From CAWACP01 sp963832965 (GTDB lineage Bacteria > Acidobacteriota > Terriglobia > Bryobacterales > Bryobacteraceae), in contig CAWHVW010000002.1 of NCBI GenBank assembly GCA_963832965.1, positions 310,001 to 374,000 on the forward strand: a stretch of 64,000 bases of DNA. The letters run 5' to 3'. Positions 34,991-45,528 of this stretch are shown here, in pieces. How positions within the stretch are numbered: position 1 is the first letter of the stretch; each line of letters opens with the position of its first letter. The notes under the pieces were generated by a model. It worked only from the letters and a program-made list of their open reading frames with translations. It searched no databases and was not told the origin of the DNA. Made by a program: the position numbers and the translations under genes.

Positions 34991-35046
34991 AGGGAAATAC
35001 CAATATACGGCAGTGGCGGGGAGCTGTCGTGGGTCGGCAATTTGCC

Positions 35047-35078
35047 CGTCGATTTAATCGGCGTCTCGTAAATCGACG
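35047..35078. terminator. Hairpin between convergently arranged transcripts
   Basis: CGTCGATTT (35047-35055) pairs perfectly with AAATCGACG (35070-35078). A second overlapping pair, TCTCGT / ACGAGA, follows. It lies between the 3' end of the GH30 gene and the upstream side of aroF; it is probably a terminator for the leftward GH30 transcript. Confidence 0.4.
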
Positions 35079-35148
35079 TGATCCAATTTCACGAGATCGC
35101 TTCATAAATCGGCCGCAGCCGGAAGATTTGCCCGCCAATCCCGCCGCT

Positions 35149-37035
35149 TTACCTGATGAACTGGAACCAGTTCAGATTGGCGACGCCGCCGGAGGCAGCG
35201 CCGGTAGCGAACACGACGAACAGGTTCCGGACGCCGGTTGCTCCGGAGATAGGCGCGGTTACCGTAGTCCAGGTTTGCCAGCCACCTGTCACCGGCATGG
35301 TTGCCGTTCCCACGAGTGGTCCGCTTACGGCGTCCAGGTGAAACTCCAGGTTCCCGCCGGAGCCATCGCTGGCTACCCGGACATTTACGGAACTGACTCC
35401 GGAACCGAAGTCTATGTTTTGATATTCGGCCCAACTGCCCACCGCCGCATAACCCACGTCGTATCCACCCGCGGTGTCCGCGGTGCTTTCGGTCTCAAGG
35501 CCGGACATGTCGTTGTAACTCGAAACCTGAATCTGCTGCGAAACCGCACTTACCCGATAGGCCGTGGGCGGGCCCGCGCGGGCGATTGCAGGCCGCATGG
35601 GAAGACGGCTGGCGGGGCCGGGCGGCCCGGGAGTCCAGACGAAGGTGGCGCCGGCCAGCGCGGGGAGCGTGTAGACAAAAAAACGGCCGCGCGAAGTTAC
35701 CTGGAATGTCTGGCTGGACGAAGAATCGTTGTAGGCGACCAGCGTTTCCGTGAAGTCCGGATTTGTAAACGCCGCGCTCACGATGCCCGGCGCGTTACTC
35801 GACCAGACGCGGACCGCTCCCGGGAGCACGAACTTACTGAAGTGACCCAGGGTGTAGTAATCGATGTTATAGGTGACCGCGCCGGATGTGTCGTTCACCG
35901 TGATCAGGGGGGTGCAATCGTTACAGCCGCCGGGAATGTAGGGGCCCCTGTTCTGGTCCAGAGCCATGCCCCATTTGACGTAGGAACTGCTCCAGTTCCT
36001 CATGCACTGGGTAATGGTTTCGAAATCGGTCTTCACTTCATCGGCGATCCACGTCCCACCGGAGGCCTCGGTTACGTAGTTGTTGCGGTTCGGATACTGG
36101 CTGTGCAACAAGCTCATGGCACCGGGCGTGCCCGCGTACCAATGCCAGGCGATGCCGCCGATTTGCGGCGACCCGGCCACGGTGGAATCAGCGAGGATGG
36201 TCTGCGGATATGGGGGCTGGTCCCAGTTGTGGTCATAGATCAGCACTTTCGCCGTTAGATTGTTCGTGGTCAGCGCGGGGAGAACATAGTCTCTCAGAAC
36301 GCTGAGCTGCGTTGTCGCGGGCATGGACATGCCGGGATAACCAGTGGGGTCGTAGAGCGGTTCGTTCTGCAAGCTGATGTAATCCACGTTTACCCCGGCG
36401 GCGGCGTAGGCCTGCAGGTAGCGGACGAAGTAATTCGCAAAGGGAGTGTAGTCCGCGGGGAGCAGGGTGCCGCCGGAGGCGCCGTCAATCATGGAGCCGG
36501 ACGTTTTCATCCAGCCGGGAGGGCTCCATGGCGTCGCCATTATCCTGAGTTGCGGATTGATTTGTTTTGCCTGCAGGAGCAGCGGGATGATATCCACCGT
36601 GTCGTGAGCGATGGAGAAGGAGGTCAGGTTCGGATCGGTTGCGCCGGCGGACAGGTCGTCATAGGAATAGACGGTGCGGGCCAGATCGGCGGCTCCCATG
36701 GGATTGCGCACGAAGCTGATGCCGATGCCCGCGGCATGATCGAACAGCGAGTTCATTACCGTGGGGAGGGAGGACGCCGGGGCAATTATTTCTTTCATCA
36801 GCCACGCGGAGGAGTCGGTAAAAGACGCGCCAAATCCCTCGATGGACTGGTCGCGTTCCTGTTCATCCACGAACACCGTGGGGGTGGCGACGGAGCCGCC
36901 GTTGGAGAAGGAAACCGATTGCTGGGATTGGAGCAGAGTCTTCTGATCGTCCGTGGTCAGCCAGACGTTAACCTTCTGGGCATGCAACAAGGCAACGGAC
37001 GCCAGCAGTGAGTTCGCAAGAAAATACAACTTCAC
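35149..37035 (-). CDS. Secreted GH30-family glycosidase with C-terminal CBM6-like module
   Basis: 628 residues from a GTG at 37035, giving signal peptide KLYFLANSLLASVALLHAQ; longer frames run into the divergent gene. GH30 features: QSIEGFGASFTDSSAWLMKE, RIMATPWSPPGWMKTSGSM, acid/base Glu in YISLQNEPLYDPTGYPGM, nucleophile Glu in NYVTEASGGTWIADEV. A short beta-sandwich follows, then a CBM6-like domain (YDVGYAAVGSWAEYQNIDFG, VNVRVASDGSGGNLEFHL). Family members cleave beta-glucosyl, beta-xylosyl or related links; the exact substrate is not predictable. Confidence 0.9.
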   Translation of the reverse strand: MKLYFLANSLLASVALLHAQKVNVWLTTDDQKTLLQSQQSVSFSNGGSVATPTVFVDEQERDQSIEGFGASFTDSSAWLMKEIIAPASSLPTVMNSLFDHAAGIGISFVRNPMGAADLARTVYSYDDLSAGATDPNLTSFSIAHDTVDIIPLLLQAKQINPQLRIMATPWSPPGWMKTSGSMIDGASGGTLLPADYTPFANYFVRYLQAYAAAGVNVDYISLQNEPLYDPTGYPGMSMPATTQLSVLRDYVLPALTTNNLTAKVLIYDHNWDQPPYPQTILADSTVAGSPQIGGIAWHWYAGTPGAMSLLHSQYPNRNNYVTEASGGTWIADEVKTDFETITQCMRNWSSSYVKWGMALDQNRGPYIPGGCNDCTPLITVNDTSGAVTYNIDYYTLGHFSKFVLPGAVRVWSSNAPGIVSAAFTNPDFTETLVAYNDSSSSQTFQVTSRGRFFVYTLPALAGATFVWTPGPPGPASRLPMRPAIARAGPPTAYRVSAVSQQIQVSSYNDMSGLETESTADTAGGYDVGYAAVGSWAEYQNIDFGSGVSSVNVRVASDGSGGNLEFHLDAVSGPLVGTATMPVTGGWQTWTTVTAPISGATGVRNLFVVFATGAASGGVANLNWFQFIR

Positions 37036-37156
37036 AATTGCATCGTACCTCCAGACGCGGCCGGAGGGATTGCCCGATTTCGCAACGGCTTCCGGGGGCC
37101 TTCCGCGAGCCTGAAACGTATGGTGTGGCGGGGTGTCTACATTCCAGGAGGACATC

Positions 37157-37537
37157 ATGAGATCGATTCTTCGCGGGATGCTGGTTGGTATCGGAGCGGT
37201 GGTGCTGGTTTCGGCGTGGGCGGCACGGGCCCAGGACGCTCCGTATGCCGATGCCCGCCAGCTGGTGCAGCATGTGCAGGATGACTTGCGCCACGTGAGG
37301 CACGAAGACGCCGGAAATCACAAACAGGAGGACCACGTCGAGGATGCGCTGAAGCACTTGTCGGATTTCGACCGTGGTCTCAGCAACAACAGGTTCGATA
37401 AAGATCGTCTAGACGCGGCCATCGACCACATGAAGAAGGTGGTGGACGACAACACCATCGACGCTCGCGACCGCGACGCTCTCAACGCGGATATCATCGA
37501 CCTGCGGCATCTGAGAGTAGATCGCGGCAATATGTAA
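37157..37537 (+). CDS. Small exported His/Asp-rich helical protein
   Basis: 126 residues from the ATG at 37157 with a strong AGGAGG site. Signal peptide ending WAARAQDAPYA. The mature part is helical and rich in His, Asp and Arg (DDLRHVRHEDAGNHKQEDHV, DHMKKVVDDNTIDARDRDAL). This resembles small acidobacterial periplasmic proteins of unknown role; metal binding is possible from the His/Asp content. Confidence 0.7.
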   Translation: MRSILRGMLVGIGAVVLVSAWAARAQDAPYADARQLVQHVQDDLRHVRHEDAGNHKQEDHVEDALKHLSDFDRGLSNNRFDKDRLDAAIDHMKKVVDDNTIDARDRDALNADIIDLRHLRVDRGNM

Positions 37538-37568
37538 GTAGCGCCCGGGACGTACCCGGCGCTACTCG

Positions 37569-38261
37569 ATGACCTTTCACATCCTTACCATCTTTCCCGA
37601 GTTCTTCCGCGGCCCGTTCGAACACGGCGTGATTGGGCGCGCCGTGGAAGGGGGACTGATTCAGATCCGGATTCACGATCTGCGCACCTGGACTTTCGAC
37701 CGCCACCGCACGGTGGATGACCGTCCGTTCGGCGGAGGCGAGGGGATGCTGATGAAGTGCGAGCCCATCTTTCTGGCCGTGGAACAGACCTGGCCGGAGT
37801 GGCAGCGGGAAGCGCCGGGCGATCGCGCTGTAGTTCTGCTTTCGGCGCAGGGGCGGAAGTTCGATCAGGCCACCGCGCGGCGCTGGAGCGGCCTGAGGGA
37901 AGTGTTCCTGATCTGCGGACGCTACGAAGGCGTGGACGAGCGCGTGGCCGAACATCTGGCCAGCGAAGAGGTGTCGGTTGGCGATTTCGTTCTGAGCGGC
38001 GGAGAACTGGGCGCGGCGATGATGGTGGACGTGGTGGCGCGGCTGCTCCCCGGCGTGCTCGGGAACGAGGATTCGGCGGTGCAGGAGTCCTTCACGGAGG
38101 AGGGGCTGCTGGATTGTCCCCAGTACACGCGGCCCGCGGAGTTCCGTGGCTGGACTGTGCCGGAGGTGCTGGTGGGCGGCAACCATGCAGAGATCCGGAA
38201 ATGGCGGCGGGAAGCAGCTCTGGCCAAGACGGCGCGGAACAGGCCGGATCTGAAGCCCTGA
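37569..38261 (+). CDS. trmD: tRNA (guanine-N1)-methyltransferase
   Basis: 230 residues. TrmD motifs: FHILTIFPEFFRGPFEHGVI, DDRPFGGGEGMLMKCEPI, the trefoil-knot segments FLICGRYEGVDERVAEHL and SVGDFVLSGGELGAAMMVDV, then LPGVLGN and EVLVGGNHAEIRKWRREAAL. It makes m1G37 in tRNAs to prevent +1 frameshifting. The pairing with rplS downstream is the common bacterial order; rpsP and rimM are not next to it here. Confidence 0.97.
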   Translation: MTFHILTIFPEFFRGPFEHGVIGRAVEGGLIQIRIHDLRTWTFDRHRTVDDRPFGGGEGMLMKCEPIFLAVEQTWPEWQREAPGDRAVVLLSAQGRKFDQATARRWSGLREVFLICGRYEGVDERVAEHLASEEVSVGDFVLSGGELGAAMMVDVVARLLPGVLGNEDSAVQESFTEEGLLDCPQYTRPAEFRGWTVPEVLVGGNHAEIRKWRREAALAKTARNRPDLKP

Positions 38262-38271
38262 GCAAACGGAA

Positions 38272-38294
38272 GGCAGGGCATGGCCCTGCCCCAC
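38272..38294 (+). repeat. Palindromic intergenic repeat, GTGGGGC type, copy 2
   Basis: GGCAGGGCATGGCCCTGCCC followed by CAC, just after the trmD stop. One base differs from 33939-33961. It may act as a transcript-end or attenuator hairpin between trmD and rplS. Confidence 0.6.
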
Positions 38295-38385
38295 TTAACC
38301 CTCACAATCGTTTACAATAGGAGGTTCGCGGTGGCTTGCCGGACCCGCCGGCCATCGACCCGACATTTTCCCAAGGATTACCCCC

Positions 38386-38733
38386 ATGCAGAATGCGTTG
38401 CTGGCTAAAGTACTGAATGCGAACAAGCGGACCGACGTGCCGGAATTCCGGCCCGGCGACACCATCCGCGTACACGTCAAGATCAAGGAAGGCGACAAGG
38501 AGCGCCTGCAGGCGTTCGAGGGCACGGTCATCGCGCGCAAGAACAGCGGCATGGGTGAGACCATCACCGTGCGCAAGGTCAGCTTCGGGCAGGGCGTGGA
38601 ACGTATCTTTCCGATTCAGGCGCCGGTGATCGACCACATTGACGTGGTGCGGACCGGCCGCGTTCGGCGCGCGAAGCTGTACTACTTGCGCGGGCTGAAG
38701 GGGAAAGCCGCGCGCTTGCGAGAGCGCGAGTAG
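38386..38733 (+). CDS. rplS: 50S ribosomal protein L19
   Basis: 115 residues, the usual length. It has VPEFRPGDTIRVHVKIKEGD, RLQAFEGTVIARKNSGMGET, FGQGVERIFPIQAPVIDHID and RRAKLYYLRGLKGKAARLRE, all conserved L19 elements. It is located at the 30S-50S interface. It lies between trmD and rnhB, the conserved gene order. Confidence 0.98.
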   Translation: MQNALLAKVLNANKRTDVPEFRPGDTIRVHVKIKEGDKERLQAFEGTVIARKNSGMGETITVRKVSFGQGVERIFPIQAPVIDHIDVVRTGRVRRAKLYYLRGLKGKAARLRERE

Positions 38734-38747
38734 CCCGGAGCGGTAGC

Positions 38748-39422
38748 TTGCGCTGCCAGGGCAGGTATGAGCGCGAGGCCCGGTCGCAGGGCTATCAGTT
38801 TGCCGCGGGCGTGGACGAGGTTGGGCGCGGGTCGCTGTTTGGCCCGGTGTTTGCCGCCGCGGTGATCCTTTCCCCGGAGCGTCCCATCCGCGGACTGCGC
38901 GACAGCAAGGAACTCCCGGCGGAACGGCGCGTGAAACTCTCCGAACGAATTCGCGAGCGGGCGGTGGCGTACGCGGTGGCCGCCGCGGACGCGTATGAGA
39001 TCGACCACCTCAACATTCTGCAAGCTTCCCGACTGGCCATGCGCCGCGCCATCGAGCGGCTGAGCCCGGCGGCGGATTTTCTGCTGATCGATTTCGTGAG
39101 CGTGGATCTGCCCATCGCGCAATTATCTTTCCCGCACGGGGACGCACTCTGCCACTCGATCGCGGCGGCGTCCATTCTCGCGAAAGTGGAGCGCGATGCG
39201 TGCATTTGCGCGTGGGACCGGGTGTTTCCCCAATACGGCCTGGCCAGCCACAAAGGCTACTACACGCCCGAACACCTGCGCGCCCTCTCCGAGCACGGCC
39301 CCACGGCGCTGCACCGCTTCAGCTTCGAGCCTGTCCGCGACGCCTGCCGGCACCTGTGGTGGGCCGGGTATCCGGAACAAGCCTCGCTGTTTCCGGCACA
39401 GGAGATGGCTTTGTGGAGTTGA
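38748..39422 (+). CDS. rnhB: Ribonuclease HII
   Basis: 224 residues from a TTG at 38748 (GAGCGGT upstream). RNase HII acidic residues: FAAGVDEVGRGSLFGPVFAA (Asp, Glu), the third Asp in RPIRGLRDSKELPAERR-like, and the fourth in DFLLIDFVSVDLP; later AAASILAKVERDACICAWD and GLASHKGYYTPEHLRAL. It removes misincorporated ribonucleotides and RNA-DNA hybrids. The stop overlaps the start of the next small gene by ten bases. Confidence 0.95.
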   Translation: MRCQGRYEREARSQGYQFAAGVDEVGRGSLFGPVFAAAVILSPERPIRGLRDSKELPAERRVKLSERIRERAVAYAVAAADAYEIDHLNILQASRLAMRRAIERLSPAADFLLIDFVSVDLPIAQLSFPHGDALCHSIAAASILAKVERDACICAWDRVFPQYGLASHKGYYTPEHLRALSEHGPTALHRFSFEPVRDACRHLWWAGYPEQASLFPAQEMALWS

Positions 39423-39660
39423 ACGCGCCGACCGCCGCTGGCGCGCCCCAGGCGGAGCGGCCGAGGCTCGCCTGGCATCAGAAGCTGGGTGTTCTGGTGT
39501 TCGTGTTGTTCTGCTTCGAAGTGGGGTTGTTTCTGGTGGTGTTCCCGTGGCTGCAGGCGTGGGACGTCAGTTGGTTTGCGGGAATGTCGCCGTGGATGCA
39601 CGAGCTCTGGCTCAGCCCATTTTTCCGAGGCGCGCTCAGCGGCCTTGGGCTCCTGAATAT

Positions 39661-43209
<3,549 letters not shown>

Positions 43210-43279
43210 CTGTCCTCATCCATATATCGGTGCCTCCGACTGGAAGATTTAGGTGTCTTTGCCCTGCGGGATTGCTTAG

Positions 43280-43410
43280 CAGGCTGCTGAAAAAGCCCGA
43301 AAACCGCTTGTTTACACGCGCGGCTCGGAAACGTAGCTACGTGTTTGCAGGTGGTTACCGAACCGCGACGGTGACGGAGCGGGGACCAGATAGCCTTTTT
43401 CAGCATCCTG
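43280..43410. mobile_element. MITE-like element with 16-bp inverted ends and TTAG duplication
   Basis: The left end CAGGCTGCTGAAAAAG and the inverted right end CAGGATGCTGAAAAAG match at 15 of 16 bases. TTAG flanks both sides (43276-43279 and 43411-43414). The element is 131 bases and too short to code. The ends resemble IS1182/IS5-group termini (GCTGAAAAA), so it may be mobilised by such a transposase; that is inference. Inside it is repeat copy B and a perfect ACGTAGCTACGT palindrome (43331-43342). Confidence 0.7.
43302..43382 (+). repeat. Dispersed intergenic repeat, copy B
   Basis: AACCGCTTGTTTACACGCG and ACCGAACCGCGACGGTGACG blocks as in the copies at 2082 and 52997, here inside the MITE-like element and split by an extra palindromic segment. 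Confidence 0.6.
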
Positions 43411-43419
43411 TTAGGGAAC

Positions 43420-43459
43420 GTGGGGCGGCTTACGGTTCGCGGCGGAATGGCCGCCCCAC
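43420..43459. repeat. Palindromic intergenic repeat, GTGGGGC type, copy 3
   Basis: GTGGGGCGGC and GCCGCCCCAC are perfect 10-base arms around a 20-base centre. It lies directly after the end of the gene at 43469 (read leftward), a position suiting a terminator. Confidence 0.6.
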
Positions 43460-43468
43460 AGGATGGGC

Positions 43469-44353
43469 CTACTTTGTAGTTTTGTACTCAAACTGAACGG
43501 TTGTGTCTGGCTTCGGCATGTCGCGCACGTTGTAATCGGAGGGCACCTGGAAGAGGTCCGGCGATGGCTCGGCGCGCTGGATGTTGGTCAGGCGATAGGT
43601 GGTGGTCCCCATGCGCGGGTCCGAGCGCGTGCTGGAGATCATCGTCTGCAGGTCGTTGGAGTACCAGGTCTCGTTGACGACCTTGATGTCCTGTTCGTTG
43701 CCGATGGTTCCGGCAGGTATCACGGACGTCGTGCGCTTGCCCTCGGCGGGCACTCCCTCAATGGTTTGCTGGCCGAGCGCTTCCACGGTCTCCTTCGACG
43801 TTGAGGGTGCCGCGCTCGGGAGGGGGGGCAGGCTGGTGGTGACCGTGGCTGCGCCGGCGATCTGGCCGGATCCGCCCCCCACCGCCAGGGATCTTGCCAG
43901 GGACAGGGCCACCGGACCCTTCGTGAGCGGCATCTTCTGCGCGGTGTGGTCGGGCTGTAGCACGTAGCTCGTCTGCGCGACAGGGTCGTTGATGAAGACC
44001 ATCTTCAAAGGATCGCTCTGCGCCCCTGGGAGCCCCGCTCCCATGGTCTGCTCACGCCGGGTTCGACCCTCGGAATCGCGCGCCACCAGCCCGGTGGTCG
44101 TCTGGGAGATGCGATTGCCGTCGGCGAGCGTCTGGGTGGTTTCCGTGACTGCCTCGGCGCTGTAGGGCGCACCGGTGACCGTTTTGCTTTCAAACGCCAT
44201 CTCCGCGGATATGAACGTGAGGTTCCCGCTCGCGGCGCCGGGCGCCCCGGTCTGAAGGAAGAAGGTCTTCGGCCTGGAGCCGTCGGTGTCCTGGGCAAGC
44301 AGTGCGCCAGCGGCGGTAACCGCCGCGATTCCGATAATCACGTGTCGAAACAT
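43469..44353 (-). CDS. Exported protein of unknown function, third gene of the ECF operon
   Basis: 294 residues from the ATG at 44353, four bases after the anti-sigma stop with GGAAGGTG overlapping that stop. Signal peptide MFRHVIIGIAAVTAAGALLA. The body is Thr/Ser/Pro-rich with two regions of beta character (AVTETTQTLADGNRISQTTT and DIKVVNETWYSNDLQTMISS). I do not recognise the family; similar proteins with a LADGNRI segment are common as secreted acidobacterial proteins. Its place in the operon suggests it is part of, or the target of, the envelope response. Confidence 0.72.
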   Translation of the reverse strand: MFRHVIIGIAAVTAAGALLAQDTDGSRPKTFFLQTGAPGAASGNLTFISAEMAFESKTVTGAPYSAEAVTETTQTLADGNRISQTTTGLVARDSEGRTRREQTMGAGLPGAQSDPLKMVFINDPVAQTSYVLQPDHTAQKMPLTKGPVALSLARSLAVGGGSGQIAGAATVTTSLPPLPSAAPSTSKETVEALGQQTIEGVPAEGKRTTSVIPAGTIGNEQDIKVVNETWYSNDLQTMISSTRSDPRMGTTTYRLTNIQRAEPSPDLFQVPSDYNVRDMPKPDTTVQFEYKTTK

Positions 44354-44357
44354 CTTT

Positions 44358-44909
44358 TCACCTTCCTGGTTGAATTTCATAGGACGTAGTTGTTACGAAG
44401 CGGACGGCATGGGCCATGCCATCGTCGCCAAAAAGCACATCGGCGCGGACCGGGACCGAGGCGCGCCGTTCGTCGACGGGCAGCCCGAACAGCGCCAGCG
44501 TGGAGCGCGGCATTTCCATCCGGATGACCTCGCCACTTGTCGGCGGGCCGCCCGCGGCGTCAAGGGACAGGAAGCCGGTGGTGACTTCCTGCTGCCGTGG
44601 TTCCGGGGCGGGGCGGCGCCGATGGCGGACCCGGGGAGCCGCGCTCACCGGCGCCGGTGGAATGGTCTTCGGGGATTCCACCGTCGCCACCACCGCGGGC
44701 GCCGATATGACGGGTGCGCGAACATGGCCGGGCCGCAGGCTCAGGAACGCCACCACGCTGAGAATGGCCGCAACCGCCAGCGCCAAAGCCAGACCCCCAC
44801 GCATCCAGCGCCGTTGCCCCCGAAGGCTCGCGTGGTGCTCGCGAAATGCTCCCACCAGCTTCCGCTCCAGCGAATCCGGAGCCTGCCTGCCGCTTGCCGC
44901 GTCGCTCAT
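44358..44909 (-). CDS. Probable anti-sigma factor, single-pass membrane protein
   Basis: 183 residues. The ATG at 44909 overlaps the sigma stop (ATGA). A short cytoplasmic N-terminus (APDSLERKLVGAFREHHASL) precedes one TM helix (GLALALAVAAILSVVAFLSL), a Pro/Ala/Val-rich periplasmic linker and a small C-terminal domain (GEVIRMEMPRSTLALFGLPV). No zinc-binding HxxxCxxC motif is present, so it is not a classical ZAS anti-sigma; the assignment rests on topology and operon position. Confidence 0.7.
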   Translation of the reverse strand: MSDAASGRQAPDSLERKLVGAFREHHASLRGQRRWMRGGLALALAVAAILSVVAFLSLRPGHVRAPVISAPAVVATVESPKTIPPAPVSAAPRVRHRRRPAPEPRQQEVTTGFLSLDAAGGPPTSGEVIRMEMPRSTLALFGLPVDERRASVPVRADVLFGDDGMAHAVRFVTTTSYEIQPGR

Positions 44910-45484
44910 ACCGCACACCCCTTCGCACCGGCCGCCGCCAGTTTCACCGCCAGAAGATTGCGCGCCCGGTGCAGCCGCGAGCGAATGGTTCCCACCGAAC
45001 AACCCACCGCCCGCGCGGCTTCGGCGTAATCCAGCTCTTCGAGGTCGCACAGCGCCAGCGCCTCGCGATATGCCGCGGGCAGGCTCAGAACCGCGCGCCG
45101 CAAGGCGTCCGAACTCTCTCGCGCCAGCAGGGCCTCCAGGGCATCGGCGGAGGTGTCCGGCGCTTCCACGTCCGGTGTCTCCGCTTCGCGCGCGATCTTC
45201 GGCTCCCGAGCGAGCGCGCGCATCACGTGATTGCGCGCCACGCCCAGAAGCCAGGCCCCCAGGCTCGCCCTTGCCGCTTGGTAACGCAGCGGCCCGCGAA
45301 TCACCGTCAGAAACACTTCCTGCACTACCTCTTCCGCCGTGGCCTCATCTCCGCTCATGCGCAACGCGAAGCGGAACACGCGCCCCTGATGACGCCGGTA
45401 CAAAGCAACGAACGCTTCTTCGGAGCCGCCCGCGGCCAATCCGAGCAGGTCGCTGTCGCTTTCTTCGGATGGGCTCGCCGGCAT
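44906..45484 (-). CDS. ECF-subfamily RNA polymerase sigma factor
   Basis: 192 residues from the ATG at 45484. Region 2: SEEAFVALYRRHQGRVFRFA, SGDEATAEEVVQEVFLTVIR; region 4: LPAAYREALALCDLEELDYA and ARAVGCSVGTIRSRLHRARN. Regions 1.1 and 3 are absent, as in the ECF group. It is followed by a membrane anti-sigma and an exported protein. A candidate self-promoter (GGAAC-N16-CTGA) lies just upstream. Confidence 0.92.
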   Translation of the reverse strand: MPASPSEESDSDLLGLAAGGSEEAFVALYRRHQGRVFRFALRMSGDEATAEEVVQEVFLTVIRGPLRYQAARASLGAWLLGVARNHVMRALAREPKIAREAETPDVEAPDTSADALEALLARESSDALRRAVLSLPAAYREALALCDLEELDYAEAARAVGCSVGTIRSRLHRARNLLAVKLAAAGAKGCAV

Positions 45485-45500
45485 GCGTTCTGTATGGTAT

Positions 45501-45525
45501 TCAGCCGCGGGCGTTGGAAAGTTCC
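45501..45525 (-). promoter_or_regulatory. Candidate ECF-type promoter for the sigma operon
   Basis: On the minus strand GGAACTT (45525-45519) is followed 16 bases after GGAAC by CTGA (45504-45501), the spacing and sequence type of ECF promoters. Transcription would start about ten bases before the sigma ATG at 45484. It lies in the 44-base gap to the divergent glycosidase. Confidence 0.4.
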
Positions 45526-45528
45526 ACA

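Larger units (their letters stand above)
43210..43468. other. Intergenic region with two repeat elements
   Basis: Contains a MITE-like element (43280-43410) and a GTGGGGC palindrome (43420-43459). No gene or promoter is evident besides these. Confidence 0.6.

Noticed and set aside
38300..38385. Possible L19 autoregulatory leader (GCCGG / CCGGC hairpin)
   Set aside because: The stem is only five base pairs and no conserved leader features could be confirmed by eye.
44416..45528. Long upstream extension of the glycosidase frame
   Set aside because: It is antisense to the ECF sigma and anti-sigma genes and has the low-complexity Arg/Pro/Ala make-up of GC-rich shadow frames; the real start is the ATG at 45529.
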